Notes: generated by a model from the sequence alone, not told the origin. A stretch of DNA of 64,000 bases from Isoetes taiwanensis (GCA_021234155.1 JAJEKV010000019.1:21272709-21336708); one strand, 5' to 3'; shown: positions 12,137-27,100, numbered from the stretch's first letter. Numbers and translations are program-made.

Positions 12137-15100
12137 TTACACAAGTCTTTCATAGAGAGCGCGAGTGTCGTTTCTGTTAGGAACATTAATATCATTTAGT
12201 CTATCAATATCAAGACTTAATGTTCGAGTGTCGTTTCTGTTAGGAACATTAATATCATTTAGTCTATCAATATCAAGACTTAATGTTGGAGTGCCCATGT
12301 GACGGCATCTATGAGCAGGAGAAATACAGTTTCTTGCTGAATCACTGTTGCTTTTACTTGGCCTATTGGTAGGTCTTTCACTTTCCTTGGCTTCATTATG
12401 CATGCCAAACTCTTCGCTCTTACTGATTCCAGGAATACGTCTTCTACATTTTATAACATTCCGTAGCATATCTTGGTCTTCTTGAGAAAGCTTTGAAGAA
12501 CAAGTGGCAATCTGTCCACTACCTTGAGAAGACTGTTTTGCTGTAGGTAAGACGCTAATAATCGCTGTCTTCCGTAGTGGTGATTGGCTAGGAGACTTAT
12601 AAGGCGATCTATGACCACTAACATTACTACGGACGCAACCAACCAAAAGGTTCAGCAACACAATTAACTCCAGAATATAGAACTCAGTAATTCCTTGCTT
12701 GGCGTGGTATAATGTCTGGAGTTTTGTTACATCACCATGGCCTGCTAATCTCCGATCTACAAGCACTCTGAATATAATCATGACATGTTAGAGAATCATA
12801 AATATTGGATGCAAATACTAGAACATACCCACAATTTGCCCATTCTCCAACCCATCCAAATCCATGATGAAATCTGTTTACAAAACATTAGAAGCCCATG
12901 TTAAAAGTATCACAAGAGAGTTATGAAAACAAAGCGAAATACATCATTCGATTGATCTAGATGAAGTTGGCATCATCTCTCTTATCATTTACAAGTGCCC
13001 ACAGAAAGAGAACATAACACTTATGTAAGGACTGATAGCTCTTGATCTGCTGCTGCCTTCCACATGACAAGTCAGAAAGGTTGTTTCTCAAGGCTTGACA
13101 TGCATGACGTTGACAATTTCTTTCGTGTACACAATTCTTCTTATCAATTCTTATACACAATTCTTTCTGTTGCCATGTGATATTACGTAAAAAGTTCTAT
13201 CTATCTATCTATCGATCTATCTTATCAAAAAAAAGGGAACCCTTAGATATCCTTTTAACAGCCTTTAAGTTTGATATTACGGGCGAGTTCAGAAATTCAC
13301 CCTTTGACTACTACTTCAATAACACACATCAACCAATAAAGAGATTTGTTTCACCCTTTGGCTGAGGCTGTTAACACAGCAGCTCGTTCTTTCTAGATAC
13401 ATGCCCTACAGTTGCAATGTCGAAGTCTGCTATCAGCATCCTAGGGTGGTTGGGATATGTCGACACAACTCCAGTGGAGAAGGTACATAAGCTTGGAAAC
13501 AGGCACAATTTTGTAGCAATTCTTGGTCCTGTGGCAAAGTGATATGTAGAGCAGTCGTTTTATGATCGAAATTTTGGTGCATTCCCTTTTGATACATATG
13601 GTAGATCAACAAGTTGAAGATGCATTTGCTGATCACGCTTAAAATGATGATCCTTCTTTGCAAGCACTCTATCATCTCCTTTGGTTTTAATGCACAACAA
13701 TGGAACAAAAATTTGCAGCGGCATTCGGGAACTCGAGGTTACTCAGTCAAGATTGCAGCTACCTAAACTGCCTTTTAAAACAACTTCATATTGATAAACT
13801 GAAATAACAAGAGAAGAAGATCCAAAATTATGATAAAAAAACTGGTTCTGATTCCTATGTTCCTGACGAATTTACACAGGTCTTTATGGCAGAAGATCCA
13901 GGCCTTCCAAACATCTTTGTGGATGAAAACTTGACTAGAGGAAACAAGAAAGGAATCACGCAAGTAACATAGTATGTTTAAGAATATATAGAAAATGAAA
14001 TTGCTGGCCTGTTAAAATTAGTGGTATGGGATTGCAACGGTACTTTCTAGAGGCACTCACACAGGGACACGGGTTTCTTTATGGACATAAATCAAAACCC
14101 CCCTGATGTAACAAGGTATGATGGGGAAGCAACTTCCACATATACACCACAATGACAAAAATTTAGAGGTTAATATAGTATAGTGCGTCCTCAAGTGGGC
14201 TTGACATTCATGTGAAGTCTTAACCTAATTCCACCATGACATTGAAATCAAAGGATATAAAGCACCAAGTTTATACCTTGTTGTATTTATAGCAACAGGA
14301 GCTAGCCAATCCAAAATTTTCTCCATTTCGCCCTTTATTTGTGCAGCGGTTAACTGTTGATACACAAATTCAAATACAATACAATCTAAGCAAAGGATTG
14401 ATTAATGGAAAAACATCATTAGTTATAACTTATTAATCCCAGACATACAAAACAATTAAGTAGGGTCTCTATAAGTAGGGTTTCTATTTTATGAAGCAAG
14501 CCATTCTAGGTATTATGCCACTTTCCCTCTTCCAAAAAAAAAAAAAAAAAACTGAAGTAACTGGGCGCTTTTCCCATCCCACGCTTTCCAAGCTCATGAG
14601 CCTAGTCATCTTCCATGTCTAGACATAAGTCACCCCTCATACCTACAGGACTTAGGACAGGTTTTCCACATATCAACTATCCATCGATTTTGAAGCTACA
14701 CCGGCTGGCAGGTGCCCAACGGGGCTTTGCCCTACTGCTAAAGCAGTGTTGGCTCGGGCTGGAAGGGACTGGGTGCTAGTTGTACCACCCGTACTCGAAG
14801 CCAGCCCATCCTTACCTGGGGTTTTCCCTCTTCAAATAACTCTTAGAAATCATAGCCAATGTAGAAAATAAACTAGTTTCTTCAGTTGCAAATGAGAAAT
14901 CAGGCAGACTGTAAGTTCATCTTGGAAACTATTAGCTATAAAATCTGGGAACCCAACGAATGCAATTTCAAAATATTCAATCTCCCAATCAGGAATTGTT
15001 CAAGTATTTAATATTAGAAAAGATGAAGAGACAACTTCAAATTTGTAAGCTAGCAATCAACGTCAAATTTATAAGCTAGCAGTCAACTGACCAACGGATT

Positions 15101-18100
15101 AATGTTTGCACATGATTCACATCAGTCATCGAGGCATTTTGATTTGTTTCAGATTTACTAATATATAATTTTTTGGCTCTTCATTCAAGAAAGTGTGTTT
15201 CACATGAAGCCAATGCCATTTGCTTCCCTGTTCTGTTGACCAATTGCTTGTATCAGACTTGTAGGTTTGGTGGCAGAAATTGCTGCTAAAACTATGCAAC
15301 TTGGATTCTGCTAAACTCTTTACTGCTCCTTATGGCAGTGTCAATTGTAAATAATCTGCTGCAGCAATGGACGACTCAAAATGGGTACAACGTTCAACTG
15401 GATGGTATCTAACTTCTTCATCCACAATAGGCAGCCCCATTTTTTAAATTCAGGAGGCCAGAGCTCATGAACTTGTTGAACCTGCCAATTTAATAACCAC
15501 TGTAAACCTCCTTGCAGTTTTCCTCTTGCCTTTGTCCTCACCTTGGACTATTAGAAAGGAGAGATATTACTATGCTGACTAGATGCTGACGTGTCACTGT
15601 AGCTGACGTGGCGTACTCTATATAAGCCACAGTCAGTCTTCTTAAGAGGTGTGGAGTGAAGAGACCAACTGACGTTGGTGCGCTTGTATCTTCTTCTGTT
15701 CTTTCAGTTTCATTACATTCTAAGATGGACATCTATCTATTTTAAATTCCTTATTCTCAAAGGAAAGAGGCCCAAATGTCTACAAGCTTTTCATGCAATC
15801 ATAAGCAGGTAACTTGCGACCAAGCTTCTGATCCTGGTAAGGCAAAATGTGCAAAGATGAAGTCAGCATTATTTACTTTTCCCTGAATTTACCTGATTAT
15901 TTTTGCATGATAATGTTCTTGTTAAGTTCAGAGACATAATGCCAGAAGTTTTGGTCATGAAAGTTCATCAGTTGACTGAATACTTGCAAGGGAGACTGGT
16001 AGACACTCCACAGGATGCATTACAAGCTCTTGACATAGCACTGAGGGAGTTTCCAACATACAGTCGGATTTAAGTTTTGCTTTTATTTTAAAAACTGCAG
16101 AAATAGAAATTAAGTGCCATTTTGTTATAAACATCAGAGATTCACCTGCTTTGTGAACATTAATAATAAAAGGGAAAGAAAGTTTGCACGAAGGCATGAC
16201 TTTGCATGCTCTCTTGTCTCTTTCACCTTGTAACACGAAGTCTTTCGAGTAAAGAATAGACCTTCTTGGAGTAAAGAGGATACGAGGACATTTATGCTCA
16301 TAAAAGCCAGATCAGCACTTTTGCTTTTCCTTTTGTGCTTCTTATGTTCTGGAGCTTTGTATCGCACACTTGTAATGTTTCCAGAGAAAAGAAAATTGTT
16401 GAGATTGTTAGATCTTATAGATTCCCTTGTAAGATATATTCTTAGGAGATTCTTGGTCCCTGCACTATTCAACTACACTGTACGCAGTACCCAGCACACA
16501 AAGTCCATGGTCGCATTTAGTGGTGAACCTTCTGGCAAACTGGCTATTTTTAGAACTTTCATCGCTTTGGCGCAATGTTCCATCTGCTCCTTCCAAACCC
16601 TAAAACAACTTGGTAAGGTCCATACTTGCAAGGGCCTTGCCAACAGATCTTTATGTTACTTATGCCTTGTTGAGAAACTCAAGGAGCTGGGCGCAGGGCC
16701 TTCAATGAAAAAAACATGCAGGTTATCCTACATATAGAAGTGTACAGTTTATCGGGAATGTATTTCAGAAATCATAAACATGTGATCACCTTACTTCGTA
16801 TTATACCCACCAATACCAGCCAACAAAATACCTTCTATTTTCATAAATGCCAACTATAAGTAATTAGGTTAGGATTTATATACAGAATCTTACGGTTATT
16901 ATGAAAGTTGACATTGCAGTTGAGGATTGGAGATTTAAAATGCCTAGCACTGAAAATTCAGCAATTGAATTGGATTACGGCAGGTGCCTTGACTAATATT
17001 GTAATTCTTTTATTTCTTAAATCACATGGTTCTAAGAGGTTGTCAATAGTGTGTTTTCATTTTCTTTGTACTTTCATACTTAAATATACAAAGTAATACC
17101 TCCTCATTTCTTGCAAGCTGCAGCCTTCCTCGAAGTCCAGCCTTGATAGTTGGTGGTAATCCTTGATATAATGTGTCTCTCGCATTTGGGGGTACAGAAT
17201 TTGGACGAGAAACCTATAGAAAACCAAGTAACTCTTAGAGTTCAACGTCCATACAGTGTATCTGACATTCTAACAAAAATACCCCAACACTCCTTCCTAA
17301 AGTGAAAACTAACATGAAGATGAAAGGTCATTCTGTCCTTCAGCGTTTTAAGTCCCCTTCATGAGTTTGAAGTTTGATCCAACCAAAGACTTGGTCAGAT
17401 CATCAGCTACTTGTGCCTTCGTGTTATAGTACTTGAGCTTAACTGTTCCAAGTTGCATTTCCTCTCTGATGGAACATACTTGGGTATCTAAGTTTGCTAT
17501 TTGGATCGAGCTATATTCCATCAGAGTTGTCACAACAATGCTGCTTGTTATAAAATGTAGATGAAGACCAGTAGCACAAAATTTTCCAAATACACGATGG
17601 CTTCAATATGGCTCTGCTGTACTCCGCCTGACAATAGACTAATTTTTATGGGTTTCCTGAGATAAGGTCCTTAATGGGCATAATACCACAGCATCTCCCA
17701 CCCTTATTTGTCCGGTTGCACTTATTCCCTCTTGGAACCGTAGGCCAGCCAACTATAGCTTCAATACATGTTACAAATGGAGGTTGGACAAAGTACCGAA
17801 CCCAGTGCCCATGCTTGCAAGCCAAGTGCACTCCACCACTAAGCTACTGCCCTGCTTGCACATGGCAGTTTTCCAAGTTTACTCAATTTGGCATGCCAAT
17901 GCTGCCCCAGAAAGAATCTTTACTATTTCATAGTTTGGCCATTGAAGAGGTACAAGCTTATAAAAGAGTGGAAGTCCTTTTTTTAACAAACATGGAATGC
18001 CTTACAACTAATATAATTAAGGCTGTATCGCCTGGCAGAAGACGGCTCAAAATTTAGATGTAGGTTGAGTATCAGCAGCTATCGGGTCTTAAGGGTTCAG

Positions 18101-21100
18101 AATTGTTCTGCGTTAAGAAATCCATGATGTCCTTGCAGTCTTCAACAGTCCATCTTCTCTTTATTTGGTTTAAAGCCTTCCCACCTGGTCTATTAAGGTT
18201 TTCTCATCTTCCTATTGACCTCTGAATGTATGCGAAATCCGACCTAAAAGTTTTTGGAAAGATCTTTTCATACCATATAAGCTGCCCAAGCTTAAAGTAT
18301 TGCACCACATTATGTCAACTGTAATATGGTTGAGTTTGGTCTATATGCCTCGCTTACTCGATCAAGAGGAAGATATGACTGCTTCCTTACATATCCAACA
18401 ACTTTGCAGCACCTCCAGAAATGTGTAGCTCTTTTGTTTCTGGGCCTTCTTCAAAACGAAGTATCATCAAAGCTATGCCAAATGTGCGAAGTTTTCAGTG
18501 GGACAATTTAGGGTGTCAATCTCAGGATGTGCCTTCAATCTGGAGATTCGAGATTGTCCGGTGTAAGCATGTTAACCACATTGTGTGATCTGGAATATGG
18601 TTGAGTTTGGGAGGCGTTAATTCTACCAAGAGTAAGAGGAAGACATAACTGCCTCTTACATATCCAACAACTTTGCAGCACCTCATAAAAAATTATGACC
18701 AGAAATATGTAGCTCTTTTATTCATGGACTTTCTTCAAAATGAAGGATCGTTAAAACGATGTAAAGGCAATGTCTTTTTCTTTGTCCTGCAATGTGATCC
18801 CAGCTCATGGAGATGATACATTCAGTTCAAATTTGTAATCGTCGAACTATATAGGTTACCTAAAAGGTTGTGTGTTACCTATTTATTCTTGATTACACAG
18901 AACTTGTAAATTGTATGTAAGATCCATAGAAGAGGAACAGACCAGATTGTCAATTTGATTGATAATGTTTGCATAGTGCAAGGCAAGCCCCAATGACCCC
19001 AGGCTGGGACGAACGTCCTTTAAAGATTTGCCATCACGAAAGTTATCTTGGTCATTTTCTGCATGCAGGAAAAGTCAAGGTTGCTAACATGATATTTACC
19101 AGACAACCTAATATTTCCAATGCTTTCAAAAAGACATCTTTTAGCTTCTGTGATGCATTCTTGGTGTAATACAAGACAATTCGGCCGCTTAGAGTCATAT
19201 TGTTTCGGGCCAATTAGTCGGATCTTGGCATAAGGGTTATATTTCCATCCAATGCAGAAGTACTTATTGTATATTCCACAGATCCATTCGGATTAAGACA
19301 CATAATTTTTTCAGAAACCAGCACCTACTAGCAAATTGTTTTTATTTTTGCATGCAACTTCATGTGGATCCTATCTATGACAATTAGACGTTCCAAATTA
19401 TGAAATTTAAATTTGAAATTTAATATATCTTACAGATCAGTGGCTTATTGATTCGGAAGCAACAAAACATTTGGCAGGTCAGTCAACTGTCTTTAAGGAT
19501 CTAAAGTCTCATGATTCAACTGTGTGGTTAGAATGACAGATGGGAATCTTGCCAAATCTAAACGAAAAGGTGCTGTCCAGTTTCAGACAGATTATTGCAC
19601 AACTTTCAGAATTGAGGACATCATTTTGGTTCCTGGTCTGCTAGTAAACCTTCTTAGTGTTAGTGAGTTTGACAAGAAGCTGGGATTTTCAGTTCTTTTT
19701 ACAGATGGATTTGTCCATATCATGAAAAAGAATCCTTTTAGCAGCTGTTTCTAAAACTCAAGAACATCTTTGGCATGGAAGGTATACCGCGTCAGTCTGC
19801 CTCTTAGTCATGCTTCAGCTCAAAATGGTACACGGGTTGCCTCTCGCCAGCTTCAAGTTAAAAACCTTGTTTGTCATGCCCGCAGATCAAGCAAGTCCAA
19901 GCTCCTTTTCCTACAAAGTAGGAATTTGAGCCCAAAACCCTTGGAACTAATCCATTCAAATATTTGTCATCTCGCCTATTGCATCATTTGGTGGTAACAG
20001 GTATTTCATTGTCCTAGCTGATGATTTCAGCCCATTTGCTTGAGCTTATCCTATCAAACTTGGGTTCAAGCTTTATTTATCTTTCAAAATCTTTCAGCCA
20101 GTTGGTAGAAAATGAATTTTCAACAAACTACCGCGCAGTGAGAACTTAATAATGTAGGCGAATACATGTCTCAAGAGTTTGAAGCTTATGTGGACAAATA
20201 AAGGTATAAAAAGGGAATTGATTGTACCTTATGCTCATGCTCAAAACGGTGGCAAAGCCGCAGTAAATCGAACCATCATAGAGCCACAAGAAGTATAAAG
20301 TAAAGCATAAAGGCTTACCACCAGAATTTTAAAGCAGTATTAACAGCAACCTATGTTTCTAATCGGGCTCCCATTAAGGCTTTAAATCTGAAACGCCATA
20401 TGAAGCTTTGTATGGAATCAAACCTGATGTTTCACTGCCGTTTGGATGTTCGTTATGCATCTATTCCTAAGAAGTACCTTCAAAAAGAATGGCAAACTAT
20501 CTGATCGATCCACTAAAAATAATTTTTATTGGATATCCAACTCACATGAAGGATGGCGTATAAAATATGACCCTGTTACAAAACAGTTTTTTGTATTCAG
20601 AAGCTATACAATTTGTGGAAGATGCAGGTACTCCATGGAATTTTCATCGGGCTGCCATCACCAAACTATGATACCCAGATCAGAAAATTTGTTTCAAATT
20701 GGTACATCTTCTCTATCACTTAGTTCTGGTTCTATTTCTTATGTACTGTGCCTGTACCTGTTTTTGCTCGTCAACGAAGTCCTCAAGTTTTCAAACTAAT
20801 TCTAGTTCTCAACCTATTCCATCTGATCCATGTTCCTCTGTTCACAAGTTGAACCATCCGCTTGTCTCTTTTCTCCATCTGCTTGTTCTTCTCCTATGTC
20901 AGTTTCTTCCTCAGTTGATTCTGCAAAGCCTATCCTTTTCGGCCCACTTGACCACAGAACTAGCCAAATCGCGATCATATCCCTTTACCTATACATCTTC
21001 AGAAACAGGTGGAAGATATTCCTTTTACAGATTTATCGTTGGGGGACTTGTGATCAAAACCAACACTCTTTAACTCCTATATCTGCACAAAATCTTCCAC

Positions 21101-24100
21101 TCGAAGGTCAGCCAGACTTGCTGCTTTACCATCAGTTGATTACTGTAATGCCGCTCTTATGCAGTTCTGAAAGAGACTGAACCCACTACATATATCCAAG
21201 CAGCAAAGCATTCACATTGGTTGACAGCCATGCAAGAGGAATTGTCTATGCTTGCCAAGCAAGGGACTTGGAAACTTGTACCTAAACCAGCGAATAAAAA
21301 CATTATTGGAGCCAAATGGATTTTTAGAACTAAGTACCATTCTGACGGATCTTTGTCTAAGCATAAAGCCAGGCTGGTTGCCAAAGGTATTAGAAGCTTG
21401 AAATAAACTGGAATCATATGCCTCAAGAGTGGCGCCGAGGAGATGGGCAGACACCAACATATAAACTTAAATAACAGAGTCAGAGATCCTGATCTTGAGC
21501 ATATGCTGGTATCTGCCTCTGAGATGATTGAGTTGGAACCACTGGAGTTGGGCGAGGAGGTGGCGGTGGCGACTGACCAGCCAGGTGGTTCAGTAATCCT
21601 CCCATGACACCAAGTTCATAGTCACGGCTCCTATCAGGTAGGCCTGAATTTCTTCTCCCTCGGGGGAGGGCAATAAATCTTTTTTCCCTTACTGCTTTCT
21701 GGAATTGGTGGAATGAATTTTGCACCAGCCATATCCGTGCCAAAGTATTTGTGTATGGAATCAAGAAGGAAATAATATTTCTCCACATCTTCATAGCAGT
21801 CCCAAGTGCACGACAATCCCTTGGGAAACATTGCAACATCACCAGCTCAGAATTCCACATAATTGCCATTTGCATCATCTGGATATACCCTCACACTTCC
21901 TTCTGTGTGATGGCACATTTCTGCCATGTCATATTTCCAGGGAACTTGCTAGCTTTTCCAGGCAGGAACCATCAAGCTCGGCAAGGCGATATGCAGAAGG
22001 GCTAAGCTCAATATGCATACCAAGCTTTTCTTCCTAATGAGGAGTTGGAGTAGGTTTTAGAAGGTTCCTGGTTCCGGCGACGATTGGAGGACATAGTAGC
22101 GCGGCGAACAGCCAACCTCTGAGAGGTAAAAGTGGTAAGATGGAACGAAGTGCAGGTAACCCTAATGCTTGGGTAGAGCTCTGAACATCAGATCCGGATC
22201 AACATTGGATCAGGAATCCGGCCCAGGCCGATGCAAGCACCGTGGCCACCATACCTACAAGATCCTCATAGCTTAAGAAATGACTCAGAAAATACTACAA
22301 GGAGTCCAAGGAGACGATCAATCAAGACAAGAGAACTTTGTAAGAGAAACAAAATTTGTTTAGAGAGCACATGCTATAGGCTGGAAGGGAAAACATGCAA
22401 TCAAAGGGATTATGCAAAGCGACTTGAGCGACCTTGTTGCGTGATGTGGCCCATAACCTGTTGAAAATATAAGATTAGAGCAGTAAGCTCATTCTCGTCA
22501 TGTCCCGAATAGGGCTCAAGACCACACTCTTGTTGAAGATCAAGCGCTCACATAAGGAGAAGCGCACAAGAAAACAGAGAAAGAAAATCAATGAACAGTG
22601 ATCCAAGAATGCTTCATATAAGGGCCTTTATGTTGGTGGAGTTCCAACAGCCTGCACCCTGGTGACCTTCAAAATACCAAAGAATATCAAGCTTGCGCTA
22701 AGAAGAATGTCTGCTGCTAATAAGATCTTATCGCCAAAATCAAAAAGAACGTAAGTCAAGGCCAAGAAATTTGTAGCAGAGAAGGTATCACACGATTCAC
22801 CTGGGAATTAAGCAAGCAGACAGATGAGGGAAAGGGTTAGCTATGGCGCAATTCTTCCAAAAGCTCAGTACCAAGAGCTCCGCCTTCAACTGCCCTGGAT
22901 ACACTCCTCATCCTCCTACTGCCCTCTCCCCTAACTGCACGCAAACTGTGCAATTGCTATGGCATGAACAATTCCAGAATATTCTGAAACAGCCCTAGAA
23001 ATGGAATATTCATGGGCATATTCTTGGGCATCCCATCCAGTCCAAACGGTTTGCCCAAATAAGAGATTCCCATGCTTGGTCCCTGCTCCATTACATTTCT
23101 GGATAGTAATTTTTTATAGGCCCAGATACATTTTTGGATACTCAGTCCTTTTAAAGATTAGAGAGATTAGGGATGTCAATGGACTTAATTGGCCGAGCTA
23201 AAATGTCTGGAAAATAGTCAGATACAATGAGGATTCAAGCTGAAAAACTGGATGTGTCTAATGCCAGAAAATTCCTTTGGAAGAGAGAAAATTAAATCCA
23301 GCCTTGTTTTGAAGTTTTCTGACAAGCAGGGACTTAACACTACAAAGACATTCAATGGACCTCAAACGAACAGTCAATAAAGATATTAAACGGGGATTGT
23401 TCTTTCACACCTGCAGGCCCAAAAATGTCAGCTACTTTTTGATGCAGGTAGTATACAATATCCACCAACTTCTCCATAACCTATCAAATATCTATAGATT
23501 AGTATATAATAGAAGATGTCCAATACTAATTCAGTAAACATAAGAGCACATATTTACAATAAAGATACACTGTAGATGCTAATTGGTACATGTTCATATG
23601 CAAACAGGGTTACTCTCCTCTACGGACAGAATAAATAAGTTTATAGTAATGTTTTGCACTCCGGATGTACAAAGTTACCTGTCCCTATGCTTTAGCTTAG
23701 AAAAAGCTTAATGGCCGCTTGAAGAGCTGGAGAGGCAGCCAATGTATGCAATGGAAAAGATCAAGTTTTACTTCGCTGTACCTGTTATTGTCAGGTTCTT
23801 GAAAATTGAAGCTACCACCAACTCAACAACTTAGAAGGAAATTCTATCATCTTTGGTCTGGTCAAACAAGATGCTTCAAAGAAAGACTAGTAAACTCAAT
23901 GAAACAGAACCTGTTATTGTCAGGTTCTTGGGAATTGGTGCTACCATCAACCCAAGCTTAGAAGGGAATTCCATCAACTTTGATCTGATCAAGTATGTTT
24001 CCCTTTTTCTTTTTCTTTTTCTTTTTTTTTGTTTTGAAGAACACAAAGCTTGTATTAAAATAGTATGAAGATTACATAATAACACAACTACTAGATGATG

Positions 24101-27100
24101 AGATGGCGATAAGATCCCCAAACCTAAATCTTATCATAATGAAGCAATCTGGAGACTGGGAGCTGTCCATTTTTTGTATGACTCGTCACAAAAAGGAAGA
24201 ATGAAGAGATTTTTATGTTCGCTTTAGACGTCTTGGCTCCTTTGCTTCTGAGCAACCTCATTAATAAATAGCAATACACATTTCTGGTCATAGTCCTGAC
24301 AAGATAAAGATATCTTTGTCTTATAATCTAATAGGTAGGGCAGGTACAGATGAAATGTTACTCAGATTCCACCTTGTCCAATGACATAAAGTGCATTCTC
24401 TATCTATGCCCCAACGCCATTTCCAACTGATAAGAGGACACCCTCAAACGTGCCATTGATAACCTTACCTTGTTTGGGAGATCAATATCAAGATAACCAG
24501 GCCTTATAATAAAACACTCAGCCGAAATGTTTAGGAAATTCTCCTTGAAAAAACTCCTTTCGGTGGACAACTCGGTGGAAGGATCAGCTGGTTACCTTAT
24601 TTTGGTCAGTTTTGTTAAGTACTTCCAAGTTGTATTGAAGAGGGACTGTATCCCTTGAGAAGCCAAGAATAACTGTTTTAGAGAACAGCATCTCTCACAA
24701 CCTTGAACACCAAAAGGTTTTGATCGGACATAAGCCAACCAAGGGAGTCTCATCTGGCCCTCTTATGTTTCCCCGAAACGGTGTAATTTATGCAAGAAAG
24801 ACGCTGCTTGGAAAGCCACTTCAATCTATAAGGGGTTGACATTAAATTCAGCAGGCATTATTTCTGAGGCACCAAGGGTACACTTCTGATCATTCTAGAT
24901 AGGAGTGACATTTGAGAACTCTCTAAACAAGGCCATTCATCCATCTGCAGATCCACATAGGGCAGCCGGTGTCAAATAGAAAGATCTTTGTATGGAAAAA
25001 GGAAGAGTTTATTAATGTCTACGGGAGACCCATAGGGTCTATGAGACCAAACACAAACAGCAAGTCCGCAACATCTAGAATCATTCTCCTAATTGAAAGT
25101 GCTAGTTAAATCTAGCAGGAAAAAAAAAACTAAAACTTAGTGATAAGACTCGTTAATAGTCCTGCATCCAATGAGTTCATTAATGCACCCGCTGAAAGCG
25201 GCCTGAAAAAACCCTCTGATGGCTTTTACATGCCTATGGTCTCGTTTCCCTCTTTTCTTCTTTCGGGGCTGTCTTAACCTTTTTGGTAATTTTCTGAGTG
25301 CCCCCAGTGGACCCTTCTGACTTTCATTTCCGTGCCGGATCAAGTACGCAAAAAAAATTCAACACTGTTTGCTTTAATTTTGAATCAGCTTCTTTTTGTT
25401 TGAGCTGAGTTTGGTGAGTTCACATATGTACAAAGCAAGACATTTCTAGTGTGGAAAGTTTATGAGCAGACCTCAAAATGGTTGGGCCCCTGAAAAGACA
25501 GTGGTATCTTCCTTTTATTTCATAGTATGCTGCATACAAGAAAAGTGTTTTTCTGATTCCACGCCCCTAAGTTGCACATTTGACAGGCTCTTTGTTCACA
25601 TGCCCTGCCCTTGGCCCGGCCAGCTTCAATCTCCAACTGATAAGAAGACACACAGAACTGTCCCAATACATTCCTGAGTTTATGTGACAAGTGGGTATTC
25701 AATTATCCAAGACATTGAAGGAAACCATCTCTGGTTATATTCAAGAAATTGTCCTTGTAGAATTGTCTTTTGGTAGAAATTCCTTGTTGGCCAAGGTATT
25801 CCATTGCTGCAGATAAGTGATCGGAAGTATATGGAGTTTTAATGAAAGATTTATTAACGTCTACGTAAGACCCGAAGGGTCTATGAGACCATAACACATA
25901 CAGAATTCAAGACCTCCAGGAGGAAAACCCTCCTGTTATCTAAAGTATGCAAACAAAAATATTGAGTTAACAAAGCTTATAGTGAAAATCTGCTCAGATA
26001 GGGTTTGATGGAGATAGCCCATTCGTTCCTGTGACTGCTGCAAAGTAATTCATAGTATTCCTTCTTGGTTTGCTTTGACGCTTGATGCTCGGCCTCTTCT
26101 GGAAAGACCTTTTATGTTTCATGGCTGCTGATCGTTTTATCGTCTTAGACAGTGCCAAAGTCACCCCTTTAGGGTTAGGGTACTTCCTCTTCTGTGATGA
26201 CTCCACTATCATCTTATCATCGTTTGACTCAGATGAAAAGAAATTAGTTATTTCAGTTTGCTTCAAGCACGTTGGATTCTTCTGTTTGAGAATACTTCTC
26301 CTTTCTAGAGATAGTTCATATACAAAGTGGGATACACATTTCTGATCGTAATATTCTACCAGCTGTCGTAGAGATGGGTGATGTCTCCAGGAAAGACAGA
26401 AGGACTAAACAAGACAAACACCAGGCAAGCTGTTTTCAGACCACCACATGCTTACAATAAAGCTAGAATTTGCTTCTTTCATATCTTTAAGGCATTTCAA
26501 TCACTAGGATGGTTTAACATTCACTGGTTGTGTGTACTAGGTGAGTTGATTTTCATTCGTGATCCACTAAATGGGAACAATTGCTGTGTAAGTTCCAAAG
26601 TTCAAAACTTTTGATAAAATAAGCCTCTGTAGTACCTCTTCTAAAATCTTTGACCATAAAGATCTCTTCTTCAACATCCTAACGTATTTCTGTTGATCCT
26701 TCAAATCGCTCTTCAGCACAGTAAGAGTTTCTCCTGTGGGCACAAGAAAATCAATCCTTCATAAGATGGAAATGACTTAGGCACGAAATACTTAAACAGC
26801 CCACTATTTGAATAAAGGACATAGAAACGGGGCAAACCTCCTTGTGTAGTATTGTATATGTCTTCATCCTGGTGAAGCTTTTGCTTAAGGTCATTTTGAA
26901 TTCTGTCCAAGGAATGTAGCTCATGATAGAGCTCCTATATGACGCAAGATTATCATTATTTGTATACATAGGCCATGAATATGTGCACTGCACTAACATA
27001 AATGAGATCTACTAAGACTTTTTAAATGCTATTGACATTACAACTGCATTTCAAACGAATCTCAAATACTGTAAAAATTGTAGTATTAATATTGCTCCTG

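Noticed and set aside
16294-16737. 147-codon plus-strand frame in PSI1-like intron 9
   Set aside because: It has a hydrophobic start but no recognisable domain and lies in an intron full of decayed elements. There is no splice or conservation support.
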